A stretch of DNA of 64,000 bases from assembly GCA_027922465.2 (NCBI GenBank), contig BQMF02000032.1, positions 434,001 through 498,000 on the forward strand. Direction: 5' to 3'. Shown here one piece after another: positions 13,118 to 26,021 of the stretch. The stretch comes from Turritopsis dohrnii (taxonomy: Eukaryota > Cnidaria > Hydrozoa > Anthoathecata > Oceaniidae). Position numbers and translations under genes: made by a program. How positions within the stretch are numbered: the stretch's first letter is position 1; every line of letters starts with the position of its first letter. The notes below the pieces were generated by a model, which saw only the letters and a list, made by a program, of their open reading frames with translations, was not told the DNA's origin and did no database searches.

Positions 13118-13428
13118 CACGTTTTTTGTTTTTTTTTTAAGGCAACCAAGATCAGGCCTTAGTAGTAATGTTGCTTAATTTGTTGCTAAGAATTAATTGA
13201 AAAAAATATTTATTTCCAGTCTTGAAAACGGTTGTCTAAGCTTAAGTATCTAAGTATAAGGTCTACAGCATAGTACTGCAACCCAATGTATAAGAAATTT
13301 GCTGTAGCTATGCTAGTGCTGCATCATTTCATGTTGCTAATTTATGTAAGATCCATGTAGTACTGTTGCTTAACTTTTTGAGAAAATTTACTAGTGCTAT
13401 AAACGTGTTGCTTATAAAAAAAAACGTT
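13118..13428. mobile_element. About 310-bp MITE, copy 1 of a two-copy family
   Basis: The left end (ACGTTTTTT, a T run, then AAGGCAACCAAGATCAGGCC) and right end (GTTGCTTATAAAAAAAAACG) form an inverted repeat built on CGTTTTTTT...AAGCAAC. A second, directly oriented copy starts at about 63690 and is cut by the window end. Shared interior blocks include TTGCTTAATTTGTTGC, TATTTCCAGTCTTGAA and GCTGTAGCTATGCTAGTGCT. It has no coding capacity. Confidence 0.75.
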
Positions 13429-16400
13429 TATGAAGCGAGTTTAAACACCGTATTATGGCTCAGCCAACGAGTGTAATCTCATTTTAAAATCTTACTTGTT
13501 AGAATAAATTAAATAAATAAGTAAATAAAAATTATTCTATTAGGGGATTGGAATCAAGTGAACCTCACTAATAAAGATGTGACACCAGCGGAAAATATAG
13601 TTGAAGATTATGTTCCCACATTGAGTTTTGACACCCTATTGTTTCGAATTGCAGATAAGGCTTTTTGTGTCCACACTATTTCAATAGCCCTCCATTTTAT
13701 AAGCTACATTTATGCCAAGACGTGCCAAGACGTCGCGGCCACAATTGTTTTACGTATCTGTTAAGTAGCATTTTTTTCTGGTAGTTTTACGTTTCTAATT
13801 GTTTTTACAAATAAGGTTAATTCAACCATATTTTGTTTGTTTTCTATTATTTCGAGTTTTGCTTATTTCCGAGTTTAATTTCACAAGATCATAAAAGAAT
13901 GACTAGCTAATTGGTGGAAAATGATAACTTGAACATTTCCAATGTCTTTACTCGTTTTGTGATGTCTTACACGGTGTAATAACTTGGTCTTTTAACTTGA
14001 GAATTTCGTACGTCAGTTTTTTTTGTGAGTTAGTTGCAATAAGTAGCTTCTTTCAAATGTTCACTTGTTGTGTTTTCTTAATTTTTCTGGTTTGCAACTA
14101 ATAGTAGGAAGGCGCGATAATTAAATGGCGGCATACTTGTAGAAAGTTTAAAATATCAATGATTCAAGGATCACATGGTGGAGATTGTGGTCAACCAAAC
14201 TATTTCGCTCTATCACTGAGTAAATTCCAGCAATTCATGTACTGGACATTGACAAGAATGTTTTAAGATACACATTTGGAAATATCAGAACGCTTTGCCA
14301 ACGACAACAAGCAGATTGTAAAATTTAAGAACTTTGTTGATTAAGCAAAAAAACAAAAAACAAAACAAAAAAACATTGTTGGAGACCTTTCATGAGAATA
14401 GAGAAAACCTAAGTTCATTTTTTCATCATCAATGACAATAATTTTGTTGTTTTTTTTCAATCACTTTGAGGAACCACAATTCATGATCACACGGATGAAG
14501 GAATGGTAGCTTTTTTTTCTTGTTCTCAGATGTTAAATAAAGACCTCCTTTATACCTCAAATCAATCAACAACAACAAACCTATAATCTTTCCATTCGTG
14601 AGTTTTTTTCGTATTCGAAAAACTTTTCCAAAAAAGAAAGTTTCGTGCCAGGGTATAATAACCATCTGGGATTTCCTCCTTAAACAACTTTCTTTCCGTT
14701 CTTTCAAATAACATTCAAGTTTGCCTAAATCTAAAAAATAGGGTTCAAACCTATGCCCTTGGGTTAACACTTCAAAGGATAAAATTCATTCTGGCAAGAA
14801 CCTAGCAGCGTAACAACAATGCCACATTCATAGGTTTTTGACATTGCCGAATTTCTTTTTACCAACACAGAGGAATGGGAGCACAGATAAAGTTCTTATG
14901 ATGTAATGATGTAATGCAGTTCTTATAATGTAAGAAGGTTACGCCTTCTCTTTGATTGAAAACATATCAAAAATCTTTAGAACCTTTAGAGCCGCACTTC
15001 AGAAGTCAAACAATATCAATTTTCAATAACAGCAGCTATCTTTAGAATATCTCTAGTAAGTATTCAGTTAGAAAATTTTGACGCTTGCAAGAGAATTAAG
15101 ATGTTTTCGTGATCTTCAATGTTGCACGTAAATGATCCTACTCCTTTCACGTGCAATTGCAAAGGTTGAAATAGTTGCCTTAAGAACTATGTCCAAATTG
15201 CAGAACTTAATTTTTGGTGTGCGGTTGGAGATGAGACAATAAAACCATTTTAGTATTCTCCATGAATAGCCAAGGAGGTCGAAATCTGGACAGATATCCT
15301 GAAAAAGTGTCTATTTCAATGTTAAATTTGGGGCTCACCTTAAAGGTTCCATTTTTGGTAGCAAACCAAACAGGGAAGGTAGGTAATGGCGCCGCTATAC
15401 CTAAAAGTGACCTAAAATTCCAGGATTTTGGTCAAATGACCCACTTTGAGGCTGGCTAATTAAGCCTCGCGAAGCCCTTCTTTCAAAAGAAGGTGACATT
15501 TGACAATAGTAACTTTAATAGCTAATACAAATGAACTTCCTTGAATAAGTATGAGGTATCTTTTTGATTCTGTGTCCAATATAATTTGATTCTTGTATAT
15601 GGTGTCAACTACAGACATGCACGCTTGTTTCAGTTTATTGTAATTCAATATTCTAAATTGTTAGCAAATCAGCTTGAAACGCTCTTCAGGTATTCTCACC
15701 TATCTTGAACCCAGGATTTCAGACTTCCAACCGTAAATATTCCTTAGAAAACTTATTAAACTAGAAATTTGGTCAGTGAAGGTGTAGTGGGAAGTGTACA
15801 AAAGTTTTTAAACGCATAAAAGAATTTTGGTATTTTTTTTTTGACCATTATGTTACGAAGGAAAGTCGTAACAGTTTATATAATACCACGCAAATGTCGT
15901 AACCTCCTATTATTTATTGTTTATGGCTTTGAAGTGGCCGTGATGTTAAAAACATTCTGTGTTCATTCACAAACATGACAATTTTTTGATAAATATTATA
16001 CCGATTGGCTGTTCCCGGTTATAAAAGGTAATCCGATACTCAAAACATCTCTCAGAGAGTCGTTGCGTTGTGATTACCATCCCTTGCTGCAAAACTTGAT
16101 TTTTAATGGGAACATGATGGACGCATAAGAGAAAGACTTACAACTAAATTCAATTCTTACTATCAAAATCTTTTATTTCTGTATTTTCTTTGATGTAGAC
16201 CACGCCTCTCATATTTCGCTGGATTTAATTTACATGGACAGGTTTATACAAAACTTAATGTCTGATCAGACATTAGAAGAAACATGAATTGCATATGCAT
16301 CTGCGGCTTTCATCAATATTTCAAAACTGCCGCTTCATATTTTTGTTAAAGCGAATTTCAACGAGTAATGCAGTATCAGGGGTGTGTATAATTAAACGAA

Positions 16401-17528
16401 AATGCCGGACCTTAGACAGATGCCTGACCGACGTTTGAAAATATAGATGAAGAAGAACATCTTTTCATTCAATTCTGAAAATTTGGCTTTGCATCCGGGT
16501 TACATGCTGAATTGAGATTTCCCAATATTAGTAGGCACCATTGCATTCCCCATCATTCCCCGAACTTCAACATGAAACGTGTTGGTTTCTATTTATTGTA
16601 AAATAATGTTAACTCCATCTGTTATCAAAATAAATCTAAATGTTCCAATTGGAAATTTTTTCACGCATTCTGTAAGTTATCGTGACTTGGAAAGGAGTGT
16701 TATGATGGAACATGTAATCACAAAATGCGAAGATAAACCTCACAGAGTCCAAAAAGAAAATACAAATTATATTTGCAAATGAAGCATTTGAGAATTATTC
16801 TTTTTCTCACCAAATGAATAAAAGGGGGTTTCTTGAGGCGTTGTATGCTATTGAGAAACTAATAAACGACCTGTTGGTAGAGTGCTCGCTATTCAAGTGG
16901 AAAGTCACGTGGCTAAGTCACGTTAGAGACCATAGCCGTGTCATCCGCTCCAATTAACAGAATACTCGGCTTGATAACGGAACAATGTCCTAAAATGGAT
17001 GTCTATTCAAGTGGCTAAAACATTCCTATTTCCTGAATAATTTCCCTAAATGGAGTCTCAAATGCTCTAGAGATTCGGTATCAGGTATATCGATGTTGTG
17101 CATTTTTTTCTCAAGTTTCATTTCATACTCGTACTTTTTTCCATTTTGAAACTTTTTGCCTATTGTACTGAGCAAACCAGAGGTCAAGTAATGTTTGGGA
17201 TAATGTCATGAGTATATTGTAAAAATACTTTCAGTAATATGAGACTGTTTCAAAGGCGGGTATCTACACTCAAAAAAACGTTAAATATCAAGTGTTTATT
17301 ATGCCATTTGCACGTTTTACGATCTTATTTGATATGCTTCATAATATATAATATAATAATAATAATTATAGATCATTACAGCCAAAGCTTCTACCACAGA
17401 AAGGTCCCTGTAACTCAAGAAAAAATCACGGAATTACATTAGATGCTCGAACTCAGAAAAGGTTCTGTGAACATTCTAACAGTGGTTCAAATTTCGGATG
17501 ATGTAACCGTGTCTTTTTATTGACAATG
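13429..17528. other. No gene seen
   Basis: AT-rich stretch with short ORFs only. The longest, 14429-14770 minus (113 codons), contains no recognisable domain. A perfect 20-bp palindrome at 16256-16275 is listed separately. Confidence 0.45.
16256..16275. repeat. Perfect 20-bp palindrome
   Basis: TAATGTCTGATCAGACATTA equals its own reverse complement, with no loop. It could be a dimer-binding site or chance; nothing nearby explains it. Confidence 0.6.
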
Positions 17529-17653
17529 TCAATTCATCCGCTATTTGCGTAGTTCTTCAATTCAGCCGCTATTTGCGTAGTTCTTCAATTCAGCCGCTAT
17601 TTGCGTAGTTCTTCAATTCGGCCGCTATTGCGTAGTTCTTATTGCGTAGTTCT
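17529..17653. repeat. Tandem repeat, 28-bp unit, about four copies plus partial
   Basis: Units contain CCGCTATTTGCGTAGTTCTT preceded by CAATTCA/G. Three nearly identical units are followed by a 1-bp-shorter unit and a half unit (TTATTGCGTAGTTC). Confidence 0.85.
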
Positions 17654-20388
17654 TCTATTATTCGCTTATGCAACACGAACTAACGCGTACTTAAATGAAT
17701 ACTGTCTCATGTTTCATGTTTTATTTAGGGATGTTTGCTTAATTTAAGAACAATAACCATTTACATGCTAGTCACACAATAAGGGATTATTTTGAAGAAA
17801 GCGGAATATTTTAGGTCTCGAGCATCGCAGATAAAAAAAAATTCCCAGCCAGTTATTATTCTTGGGGAATTTTTATTTATGTAGCGAATTCCTTAAAAGA
17901 GGTAGAAAATATTTTCCATTGACATTCCGTTCCCTCACTTCCTTCGTTTTCCATTCAGATTCCACAGCAACGATTTCACCGTATGGTTTCATTTCAGTAA
18001 AAGCGGACTTTATATTGGGGGACATTATATTGGATGCCCGACACTAATCCGTTGTTCATACATGAAACGTCGGGGGAAACAGATGTCAGGTTCATAAAAG
18101 TAAAACCAAATTTCCTGAGTAAGTTTTGGGGGTTTAACAAACAGAACCGCTGGTTTTGATTGGTTCAAGTAGTAACATTTTGCGTATATGCACATGTGCG
18201 CCTTTAATCAACGGAGATCAAAGATTTCTCTGTGAGATTGGTTTTAGGTCTTTCCGACTCCAAGACAGTAAAAATAAATAGATCACACTCACCTTAATGT
18301 TTTCTGCAGTAAAGCATCCAGATGAAAAGGCTACATTCGACCAGCGATAAATTTGATATGAGCTGTATACATGATAACTCAGCACTTTTATAGTTTACCG
18401 AAACACTAGCCTGTCATTGAATGAGTATTGTATTGTAATGTGAAGAGGCAGTTTATAGTTATCGAGTGACTCAGTGAATCTCAACAAATGTTTTAATAGT
18501 TTTCTACCATGTCATTAGAAGAATAGATGGACAACAATATTGTTTTTCGTCCGAGCGTTGTTTTTTTTCAGCAATATGCTTTTTCGGAGAAGGGAGTTTT
18601 TTTCTCTTTCTAAGAAACATGAAAGTGCAGTACCTTTCTTGCGATAATTGAAAAGTGTTTGAAATGCATTTTTTAGTTTCGATGACGAGTCATACATATC
18701 TGTAAAGTTTGATTGGTCAAAAAATGAAAAAAAGTCTAGTGACCAGCAAATAAGAAACTGGTGAAGTTCTTCAGTGTAAAAATTGTTGGCAATATTTTAA
18801 GAGTCTATTCGAAGAAATCAACTTTCTGTCTCCAGTTTTTATCTCTAAACGAAGTCTCATAATTGAACTAAAAGCTCCGCTTGATGTTATATGATGTCAT
18901 ATGTAGAGTCACTACACATTGCATACAGATGAAAGTTTCTGCAAGTTAATGCATAACACAAACTATGGAGGGTCTAAGATGTATTCAGTTGTTCTTAAGC
19001 TCAGACAATGGCTTCAACACTCTCTCAAGAGGGTGAAGTTCCTCTTAGTTTTCTCAAGAGGTCGAACTTTCTACAGGTTCTCTTCATTCCAGGTTTCTGC
19101 TGAGCAAATGCATACAGGTTGTCAGAGTTCATTTCCCGCAATAAACTAATATTACTCATCAAAGGATATACATTTTGAGTAAAAGTAATAATTAATGTTT
19201 TCTAAACTTGTGTTTACCTCCAACGTAAACATCTGTCATGCCAACCACAGTAGAGTATCAAGTACTTTGTCGCGTAGAATTTCACGTTTTTCGTAACCGC
19301 TAACGAGTCAATATTGAAGTTTATTGCATATAAAAGTGTGGGCGGTATCTCGATTCTGCTGATACTAGCTGAAGAGGTTACATTCACCGCCTAACATGCA
19401 CGATGTGTCACGAGTTTGAAAGAAAATGTAAGTTTCGTAGATGGACTCCTACTTGATATGAGTGGAGTTTTAATCGGCTAATTAATAGTAAAAACAGTAC
19501 CACAGCCCGCAAAAAGTATTCATCGGAGTTGTTCGTTCAAATTCTTCAATGAAAATAATTCTTTGGATACCTTACAAATTCAAAGTCGCAAAATTTATTC
19601 TAAGGAATATATAAATTATCTTCCGAAATATCTACAAAGTATAACGTTATGTTATGGAGTACAAAAAAACAACAACAAAAAAAACAAAAAAGAAAAAAAA
19701 AAAACATAAAAGACATAAACACACTGTGACGTCATTAAACACGGCTTCCATTCGAAGAGGGAAGTGTACAAACATATTTTTCTGATTTTTGTTTCATCGA
19801 ACATCTATAAATTCAATCTGTGTAAGCTCAACAGTTCAAACATGCCAACGAGTTCAAGGAAAAACGAGATAGAAAAATTTATGATCGTCACAGAGTTTTA
19901 AGATTGAAAGTTTATTCTATTATATAGTTACGTTTATTTATTGGTAAAAACATTGTGAAAAAGCATGTCCCCAAGAAACCACATTTATTAGTATATCATT
20001 AGCATCACTTAATTCTATCGTATAACATTTCTTCCCGCTTATTATTAACACAGATCAAATTGTTACATCATTTCGGGTTGTTCTCATCTAACAAATTTAG
20101 ACCAGAGTTTCCATTCAACAGATTTGTCGCTCGATAGGAAAAAGTAATGTGTAAAACGGCCTTAAGCAATGCCTCCTTCATTCAAACTCAGTTTCAAGAG
20201 TTTACACAGATAAGGTCGGAAATAACAAGGACAAACTTTACACCTAAAAATTCCAGTTGTCATCCATCACCATCTTATTATATTTGCAGTTCGTTTCTAT
20301 GGCATTACATTCGTACTGGAGTAGTAGTAGTAGTTGCTCTTCAAAATACAAATACACACAAAATGAATCTTTTTCGAACAGAAAAAAA
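17654..20388. other. No gene seen; downstream of POMGNT2
   Basis: AT-rich stretch with A-rich runs near 19665-19710. It would contain the POMGNT2 3' UTR just left of 20389. No ORF is convincing. Confidence 0.45.
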
Positions 20389-21732
20389 CTATCGCTGAAG
20401 AAGTTGATCAATCTTGAGAAATAAATTTTTAAAATCAACGATCGTATCTTGATAAATTCGAAATAACCAGTAAGGATCTTCACAGCATAAATGCTGCGGA
20501 ACAGTCTTGGAGTTTTCGATCATCGATTGCTTTTCTTTAGCTAAGTGTCCAATCCCACCTAAATTAATTGACCAGTCTGGATGTGTCACAGTATTCTTCT
20601 CAAATGGATTTACCCAAGCCATGTATCGCAGATGCAAGTACTCCGCAATAGTCTTGTACGGGGTGTAATTCTCAGATGGGACGGCGAAAGGAAACAACTC
20701 CACCAGAAACGAACCCTCTTTCATAAACAGGCTGGTAACTAAATGGGCACCGTGTACGCCGATCACGAGATACGCGTTGGACACTAACAATACGATGTCG
20801 ACAAACCGTTCTTTTTCCAAGCTGATAACATGTACTGGCATTTTGTAGTGGAAAGACAACTGTAAAACAAGCTGGTTCTCATTCAGAATCCTCCGTGTTA
20901 CGGTGCGCGAAAACAGCACAATATACGGTGACGCTTCGGCTTCTAAGGCACTTCCTTCAGCTCTAGCCAAATCGTTTTGAAAATCCTCTCGGAAGTATCG
21001 TATTTCTTGAACAGGGAAATTTCGTTTTTCTAACGGACCTTGCGGAATCGAAAATCCGTATTGGTACCATGTGGTAGCTTTCGATAATCCAACGATAACA
21101 TCTTCGAAACAAGTGAAAAGACTAGTCAAGTTACTTCTGTAGTAAATGTTGTCTGCCACGCTCATATAGAGGTCGACATACGGACCTAGAGGCCGTCCAT
21201 CCATGGCTAACAATTTCACCTCTTTTCTAGTCGACGCCACGGGGAAATACTTTCGTTGAGTATGATAAATTGGTATGAGATCATCGTGTATAACATGCAT
21301 TAAATTTTCAGGATTGAAGCGATGAAACAATATGAATTTCCCAGCGTGTACTTTCAAATCTGTTACGTTGCCATAGTGGAGATATGTCGACACGTTGACA
21401 TATCTGAAATATTTTGCCGAATGATTGAAAACGCTACTTAGATCGAGTGGTTCCATACGGTCTGTAATACCGAACGTACGAGTGTCGCGTCCATGAACGA
21501 ATACATACTCCTCTTTCCTTCTGTGATAACACAAATTCTGAAACCGGCACTCGCGGGTGACTCGGTCAGATCCATAGCAAAAAACGCTTGACGAAAAGTT
21601 CGCAGGTGTCCTGAGAAGATCGTAATTTTCATTGAAGTGTGTTGTGAGGGGATAATGGCGGAGAAGAACGGCAATCAAGACAGATTGGATGATGCAAATC
21701 AATATCAAAATCGATGACCAACAAGAAGTCAT
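20389..21732 (-). CDS. POMGNT2: POMGNT2 homologue (protein O-linked-mannose beta-1,4-GlcNAc transferase 2), GT61 family
   Basis: Single coding exon of 447 residues from the ATG at 21730-21732 (MTSCWSSILILICIIQSVL), a short cytoplasmic tail plus signal anchor typical of an ER type II membrane enzyme. Diagnostic blocks follow in POMGNT2 order: ECRFQNLCYHRRKEEYVF, RFNPENLMHVIHDDLIPIY, VGLSKATTWYQYGF, VLFSRT, VIGVHGAHLVT, VELFPFAVPSENYTPYKT, ENTVTHPDWSINLGGIGHL, and LCCEDPYWLFRIYQDT. POMGNT2 adds GlcNAc to O-mannose on alpha-dystroglycan-type substrates. The frame is open further upstream (ATG at 21768), but a pyrimidine-rich acceptor ending at 21742 sits between the two ATGs, so a 5' UTR intron and the inner start are likely. 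The protein stops soon after the catalytic domain (DQLLQR, TAG), without the C-terminal fibronectin-III domain of the vertebrate enzyme. Confidence 0.92.
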   Translation of the reverse strand: MTSCWSSILILICIIQSVLIAVLLRHYPLTTHFNENYDLLRTPANFSSSVFCYGSDRVTRECRFQNLCYHRRKEEYVFVHGRDTRTFGITDRMEPLDLSSVFNHSAKYFRYVNVSTYLHYGNVTDLKVHAGKFILFHRFNPENLMHVIHDDLIPIYHTQRKYFPVASTRKEVKLLAMDGRPLGPYVDLYMSVADNIYYRSNLTSLFTCFEDVIVGLSKATTWYQYGFSIPQGPLEKRNFPVQEIRYFREDFQNDLARAEGSALEAEASPYIVLFSRTVTRRILNENQLVLQLSFHYKMPVHVISLEKERFVDIVLLVSNAYLVIGVHGAHLVTSLFMKEGSFLVELFPFAVPSENYTPYKTIAEYLHLRYMAWVNPFEKNTVTHPDWSINLGGIGHLAKEKQSMIENSKTVPQHLCCEDPYWLFRIYQDTIVDFKNLFLKIDQLLQR

Positions 21733-21741
21733 TTCTGCTAA

Positions 21742-21765
21742 CTGAATAAAATTAGATAAAGGAAA
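21742..21765 (-). promoter_or_regulatory. Likely 3' splice acceptor of a 5' UTR intron of POMGNT2
   Basis: On the minus strand the sequence reads CCTTTATCTAATTTTATTCAG immediately before TTAGCAGAAATG: a branch-like CTAAT, a pyrimidine stretch and CAG, nine bases before the preferred start codon. The donor exon was not located. Confidence 0.5.
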
Positions 21766-21799
21766 CATTAGAATAGCCAAATTAGATAAAGAGACCAAC

Positions 21800-24700
21800 T
21801 TGACTTATTGAAATACAGCATGTTTATAAATGATACAACAGGTGTTGAGTACCTTTCATACATCAATACTATAACTTCTCAGTAGTGGAGTATGCTCTTC
21901 GAAATTTTCACTATCAAATTTGTATTGACACATAGGACAATTACTTTTAACAGTCAACCAATTCCCTAAACAACTAAAAAAAAAAAAACACACATACAAT
22001 AACTTGATGACTTTATCCAGTGTTTACTTTTCTTGCTTTTCTACCTTACAGAGACAAACTTCGGATTATTTCAACCAAAAAATTGGGCTATTCGCAAAAT
22101 ATGATGTTAAGAGTATCAATACCAGCACTTAAAGTCAGTACTGGAGTATTCAAAAAATATGTTCAAAATTTGCCCAAAGCAACAATCCAATTAATCGGAT
22201 GAAGAACACTTTCTAGTAAAAAAAACCCGAATATCTTTTCCATAACACGACTATGTTCATTTTAGCATTAATAAATAGCAAAATGCAATTTCATCTACCA
22301 TTTTTGTGAAAATTGGTTTATGGGAAATTTAAGACATAGGCAGGGACCGCGTAGCAGAATTTCGTTTGGGGGGCTTAATGTACTTAACATAAGTGATTCA
22401 AAAAGTAAAAATGAACTAGCAATTACGTCCAGAAAGAAGAAATATTATTTGCATTATAAGTTCCTGATAGGTAAAGGCATATTCAAACAACCAAATGGTT
22501 GAACATAGTTTTAACTTGATTCAAGTTAAAATCTTTGGCACATAAAAAGTTTTGTTGATTTCAAGGATAAAAACATGAATGACAATACTCTTACTCTTTG
22601 TGGTAGCCATGGTTGCATGGAGTCAAGTAAATCTTTTCATTATTTATGAACTCGTCTCGACAAATTGAGCAGATCTAAACAGTTAAGTTAAAACAGTGAC
22701 AAAAAAACATTTCAGAGATATTTTCAACAGCTGCACATATGGACGACTTTGTCACAAATTTGCCTTGATAATAGCTTATCAATACTCATGAAATAAGGAC
22801 AGTGAAACTGTATGGATGGATGGGGTTTCTATGCATAATGAATAGCACAAACCTCATTCGCACAGCTAGCCTTATGAAACCCTCTTTTTCGTCTGTAAGT
22901 TATAATCTGAAAGGTAATGACAACATAAAAAAGCAATAAATCAAAAATAATCATTAGTATGTATATATATACAAAAGAAAAATAAGAAATTCAAACCTTG
23001 ATCGATGTAGGTGTATCATCACTAAAGGTATATAAAAAACATGTTAATAAAAGCAGCAGTAAAGGATTGCACAATAAAAGTTATTTGATTCAGAAGTTAT
23101 CTGAAAAGTGATTCAACAGTTTGATTGCCCTAATTCAGCCTAACTTAACGTATTGGATTATTTTGCAGACAAGCCTGATAAATCTTTTAACTATATAAAG
23201 TGAAATCCTTCAACTTCGGTTGATACCATGTTTACACTGGATAAAATTGTTACAGATTCAAAAATATTCAGATTTGTTTAAAAACGTTGATATATGTTGA
23301 TAAATGGTGTTTACACTTTATATAGCAGTTTAAATGTAACAGTTGCCAAATCCGTTCTTACTAATCATGGAGGCATGAGTTTCTTTGGAAAACTCCAACC
23401 AGCTTATCATTCACATGACTTAGAAGAAATATCTTTCCATCGTACCTGCTTTTGAAACATTGGCAAAATAAACACATTGTACATTATCTTGACAAATTAT
23501 ATGAAGTTTATCTAAACAAAGGAAGACATATTCATAAAGGTTTTATCAGTGTATTATCAGTGTCTAATCTTAAGATTTTATTTGGGTGTCATGTCGGGCC
23601 ATTGACATTGTAGGTTTTAGAATTTTTGGTGGTCGTCTGTTTCGTACGTTGGTTTTAGCTGTTCATGCAATAGCTTTTGGGATTTCAGCGTTTGTTTCGG
23701 GCGTTCGTACAATTGGGAAAAAAAATGCTTCATTGATTTTTTCTAAACGAATTATATATATAATTATAAATCATGAAATTTTATAACAGAATCCGACACA
23801 CATTGATTTTTCTGTTTCTATTAGTTCAACGTGCCTACTTCAAAAATACCTTGACCGATGTAGTTAAAACCAATTTCATTGTTATATAGAAATATTTTGT
23901 ATATAAACAAATGAATATAATGTTATCAAGAAGACACCTGAAAAGTTTGGAAAAAGAGTTCTCCGTTTTAGTTGATAATAAAACACATCAAATCAATGTT
24001 TCTCATTGGCTGTTAAAGGTATGATGGAGTGTCATAGTATTTATCTATAATATGTAATACAAACAGTTACAACTGTCGTAATGTATTATATTATACATTA
24101 TGTTGCTCAAAGGAGATAAAGACTTGTACAAAGTTATACTTTTTTGTTCTTGTTTTTTTTTTCAAATCTCTTGTAATGGAATTTCTTAAATCATTTGTAT
24201 ATTTATTTTTTCGCCTGTCCAGTTGGGCCATCACAACACTGGATTTTCTAAAATTTTGGTGGCCCAAAGCAACTTTTGACTGCGCCTTAGACAGTCGGGC
24301 CAACACTAAGATTAGACACTGATTATTTTACGTTTGTAATAAATAGAATTGGGTAGAATGATAACTGGGTTATTAAAAAATTGATTATTTCATTACTGCA
24401 TTGAAATCCAAATAAAAGTAGTGCAGTAGTGTAGTAGTGTATATAAGATTATAATGAATGATAACGTATTCAGCTGTGAAACATTGAAGGTTGTTCAAAT
24501 CCCCTCTGGATGAACACAACTTCTATCGACCATGTCCCTGGTAGCACTGCCACAAATCCTCAAATTCATATAACACTGCCACATTTATAAAAAAATCTGC
24601 TCTTTGTGGGGAGACAAAAATTTAAAACAAAAATAACATCATTTTAAGCCAAGCACTTTTCTTCTCTGACAACCTACTATATAGTGTTATTTTTTGGAGA

Positions 24701-25084
24701 GTATAACAAGATTTTTCATTAAAAAATAAGGAGATAGAAAAACTGGAAGATAGAGCTTAAGGAGGAGCTGTTTGTTTTTTTTAACTTCATCTAGCGCTAG
24801 CTATCTCTACTTCTTTCTTCATTTTTTTTTACTTGCTTCATTTGTGATGAATCTTTCTTCCATTCTTCCTCTTTTCCTAATATTGAAATGCCTGTATTTC
24901 GACAAAGGCCTGAAAAAACATGCATTCCCAGAAACAACAACAATACAACAACAATAGAACAACAAAGCAAGTGATTTAAATCCAGCTTTCCCACACTTCT
25001 GATTCCCCCATTATTAAATTATGATGGGAGATTGGCTCTACAAATCGTACCGAGCGCGTGGTTTGAGGTAAAAAAAGTCACTAA
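21800..25084. other. No gene seen; upstream of POMGNT2
   Basis: AT-rich region that should hold the POMGNT2 promoter and first exon, neither of which I can place. Short ORFs on both strands have no recognised domains. Confidence 0.45.
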
Positions 25085-25479
25085 GGGGCTGTTCATATGG
25101 AGTGAGCTGGCCCGGTTAGCCGGGCTAGCTCACTTAGCAGAGATCTAACTGTTATTAAAAAATCTTTATAAAAATAAATTGTGTTCATATGAAAAGCGGG
25201 CTGGCTCACTTAAGTGAGATCTCATTTCATTTGACCGGGATCTCACCTAGGTGAGATGAAATTTGTTCATATGAACAGACCAGCCCGGCTTAGTGGGGTA
25301 GATTTTAGACAAGTGCGCACGCGTCGAAATTCGAATTATTGTTTACGTGATGTAAACAACATTCTCCAGCCCGGTTAAGTGGGATGAGAAAAGCCATATG
25401 AACGCTGGGTGAATTTCATCTCATTCAAGTGAGCCAGCCCGGTTAACCGGGCCAGCTCACCTCCATTAGGAACAGCCCC
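25085..25479. mobile_element. 395-bp PIF/Harbinger (Tourist-like) MITE
   Basis: Ends are inverted repeats starting GGGGCTGTTC, continuing through GGTGAGCTGGCCCGGTTA and a short palindrome around CCGGGCT. It is flanked by TAA on both sides (25082-25084 and 25480-25482). The GGGGCTGTTC terminus and a 3-bp TAA duplication are the Harbinger signature. The interior repeats the AGCCCGG / AAGTGAGATC motifs in both orientations. No transposase. Confidence 0.8.
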
Positions 25480-26021
25480 TAAAACACACCATAGAAATAA
25501 TGAGCACACATAGACGCACTATAAATCTTGGCCGTTCCCAAGATTGTCTCCCAAAACATTCTACAACTACCACAATGCAATGCTATACTTACTTGCTTTG
25601 GGAGTAGTTTAAGCACAGTTTTAAATCGTTTGTAAGAAATAATCAATAATCTGAGTCTTTCAAACTTATTATAGCTACAAACTTTTTCCACTGGGGTCAA
25701 TGAACAAATCCGTGCTATGTTGACACATGTCAGCCATTGTATCTATCATTTTATGTCTGGTTTGTGCAGGCTTTAAAACAAAGAACAAACGAGTAAATAG
25801 ACTGGGTAGTAAGGCCATGGACATACTCACTTCTACGTTGGTTGCTGTCTTGCTAACGTTGTATTTACTCGTAGAACTAATTCAATGGCAATCGTGAGTA
25901 TTACACAATTTGTTTACTAACTAGAAGCGAAACCAGACCTGATGTAACATACACAAAGAAATGATGCATTTCTCTCATGTTGTGTCACGCCATTTATATG
26001 GAGCCATAGACTTTGTAACTA

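Noticed and set aside
14735..14820. tRNA-like B-box (GGTTTGAACCC on the minus strand) suggesting a tRNA or SINE
   Set aside because: The loop does not fit a 5-bp T stem with a normal TTCRANY loop, no A-box at proper distance was found, and no cloverleaf can be drawn.
17529..17653. CRISPR-like array
   Set aside because: Units are contiguous without unique spacers and the genome is eukaryotic; it is an ordinary tandem repeat.
20147..20398. 83-codon plus-strand ORF overlapping the POMGNT2 3' end
   Set aside because: Low-complexity VVVVA and Ser/His runs, overlaps a well-supported gene's end, no domain.
24091..24306. 71-codon minus-strand ORF with a basic tail as a possible gene
   Set aside because: No domain, no splice context, and low-complexity Lys/Thr end; chance ORF.
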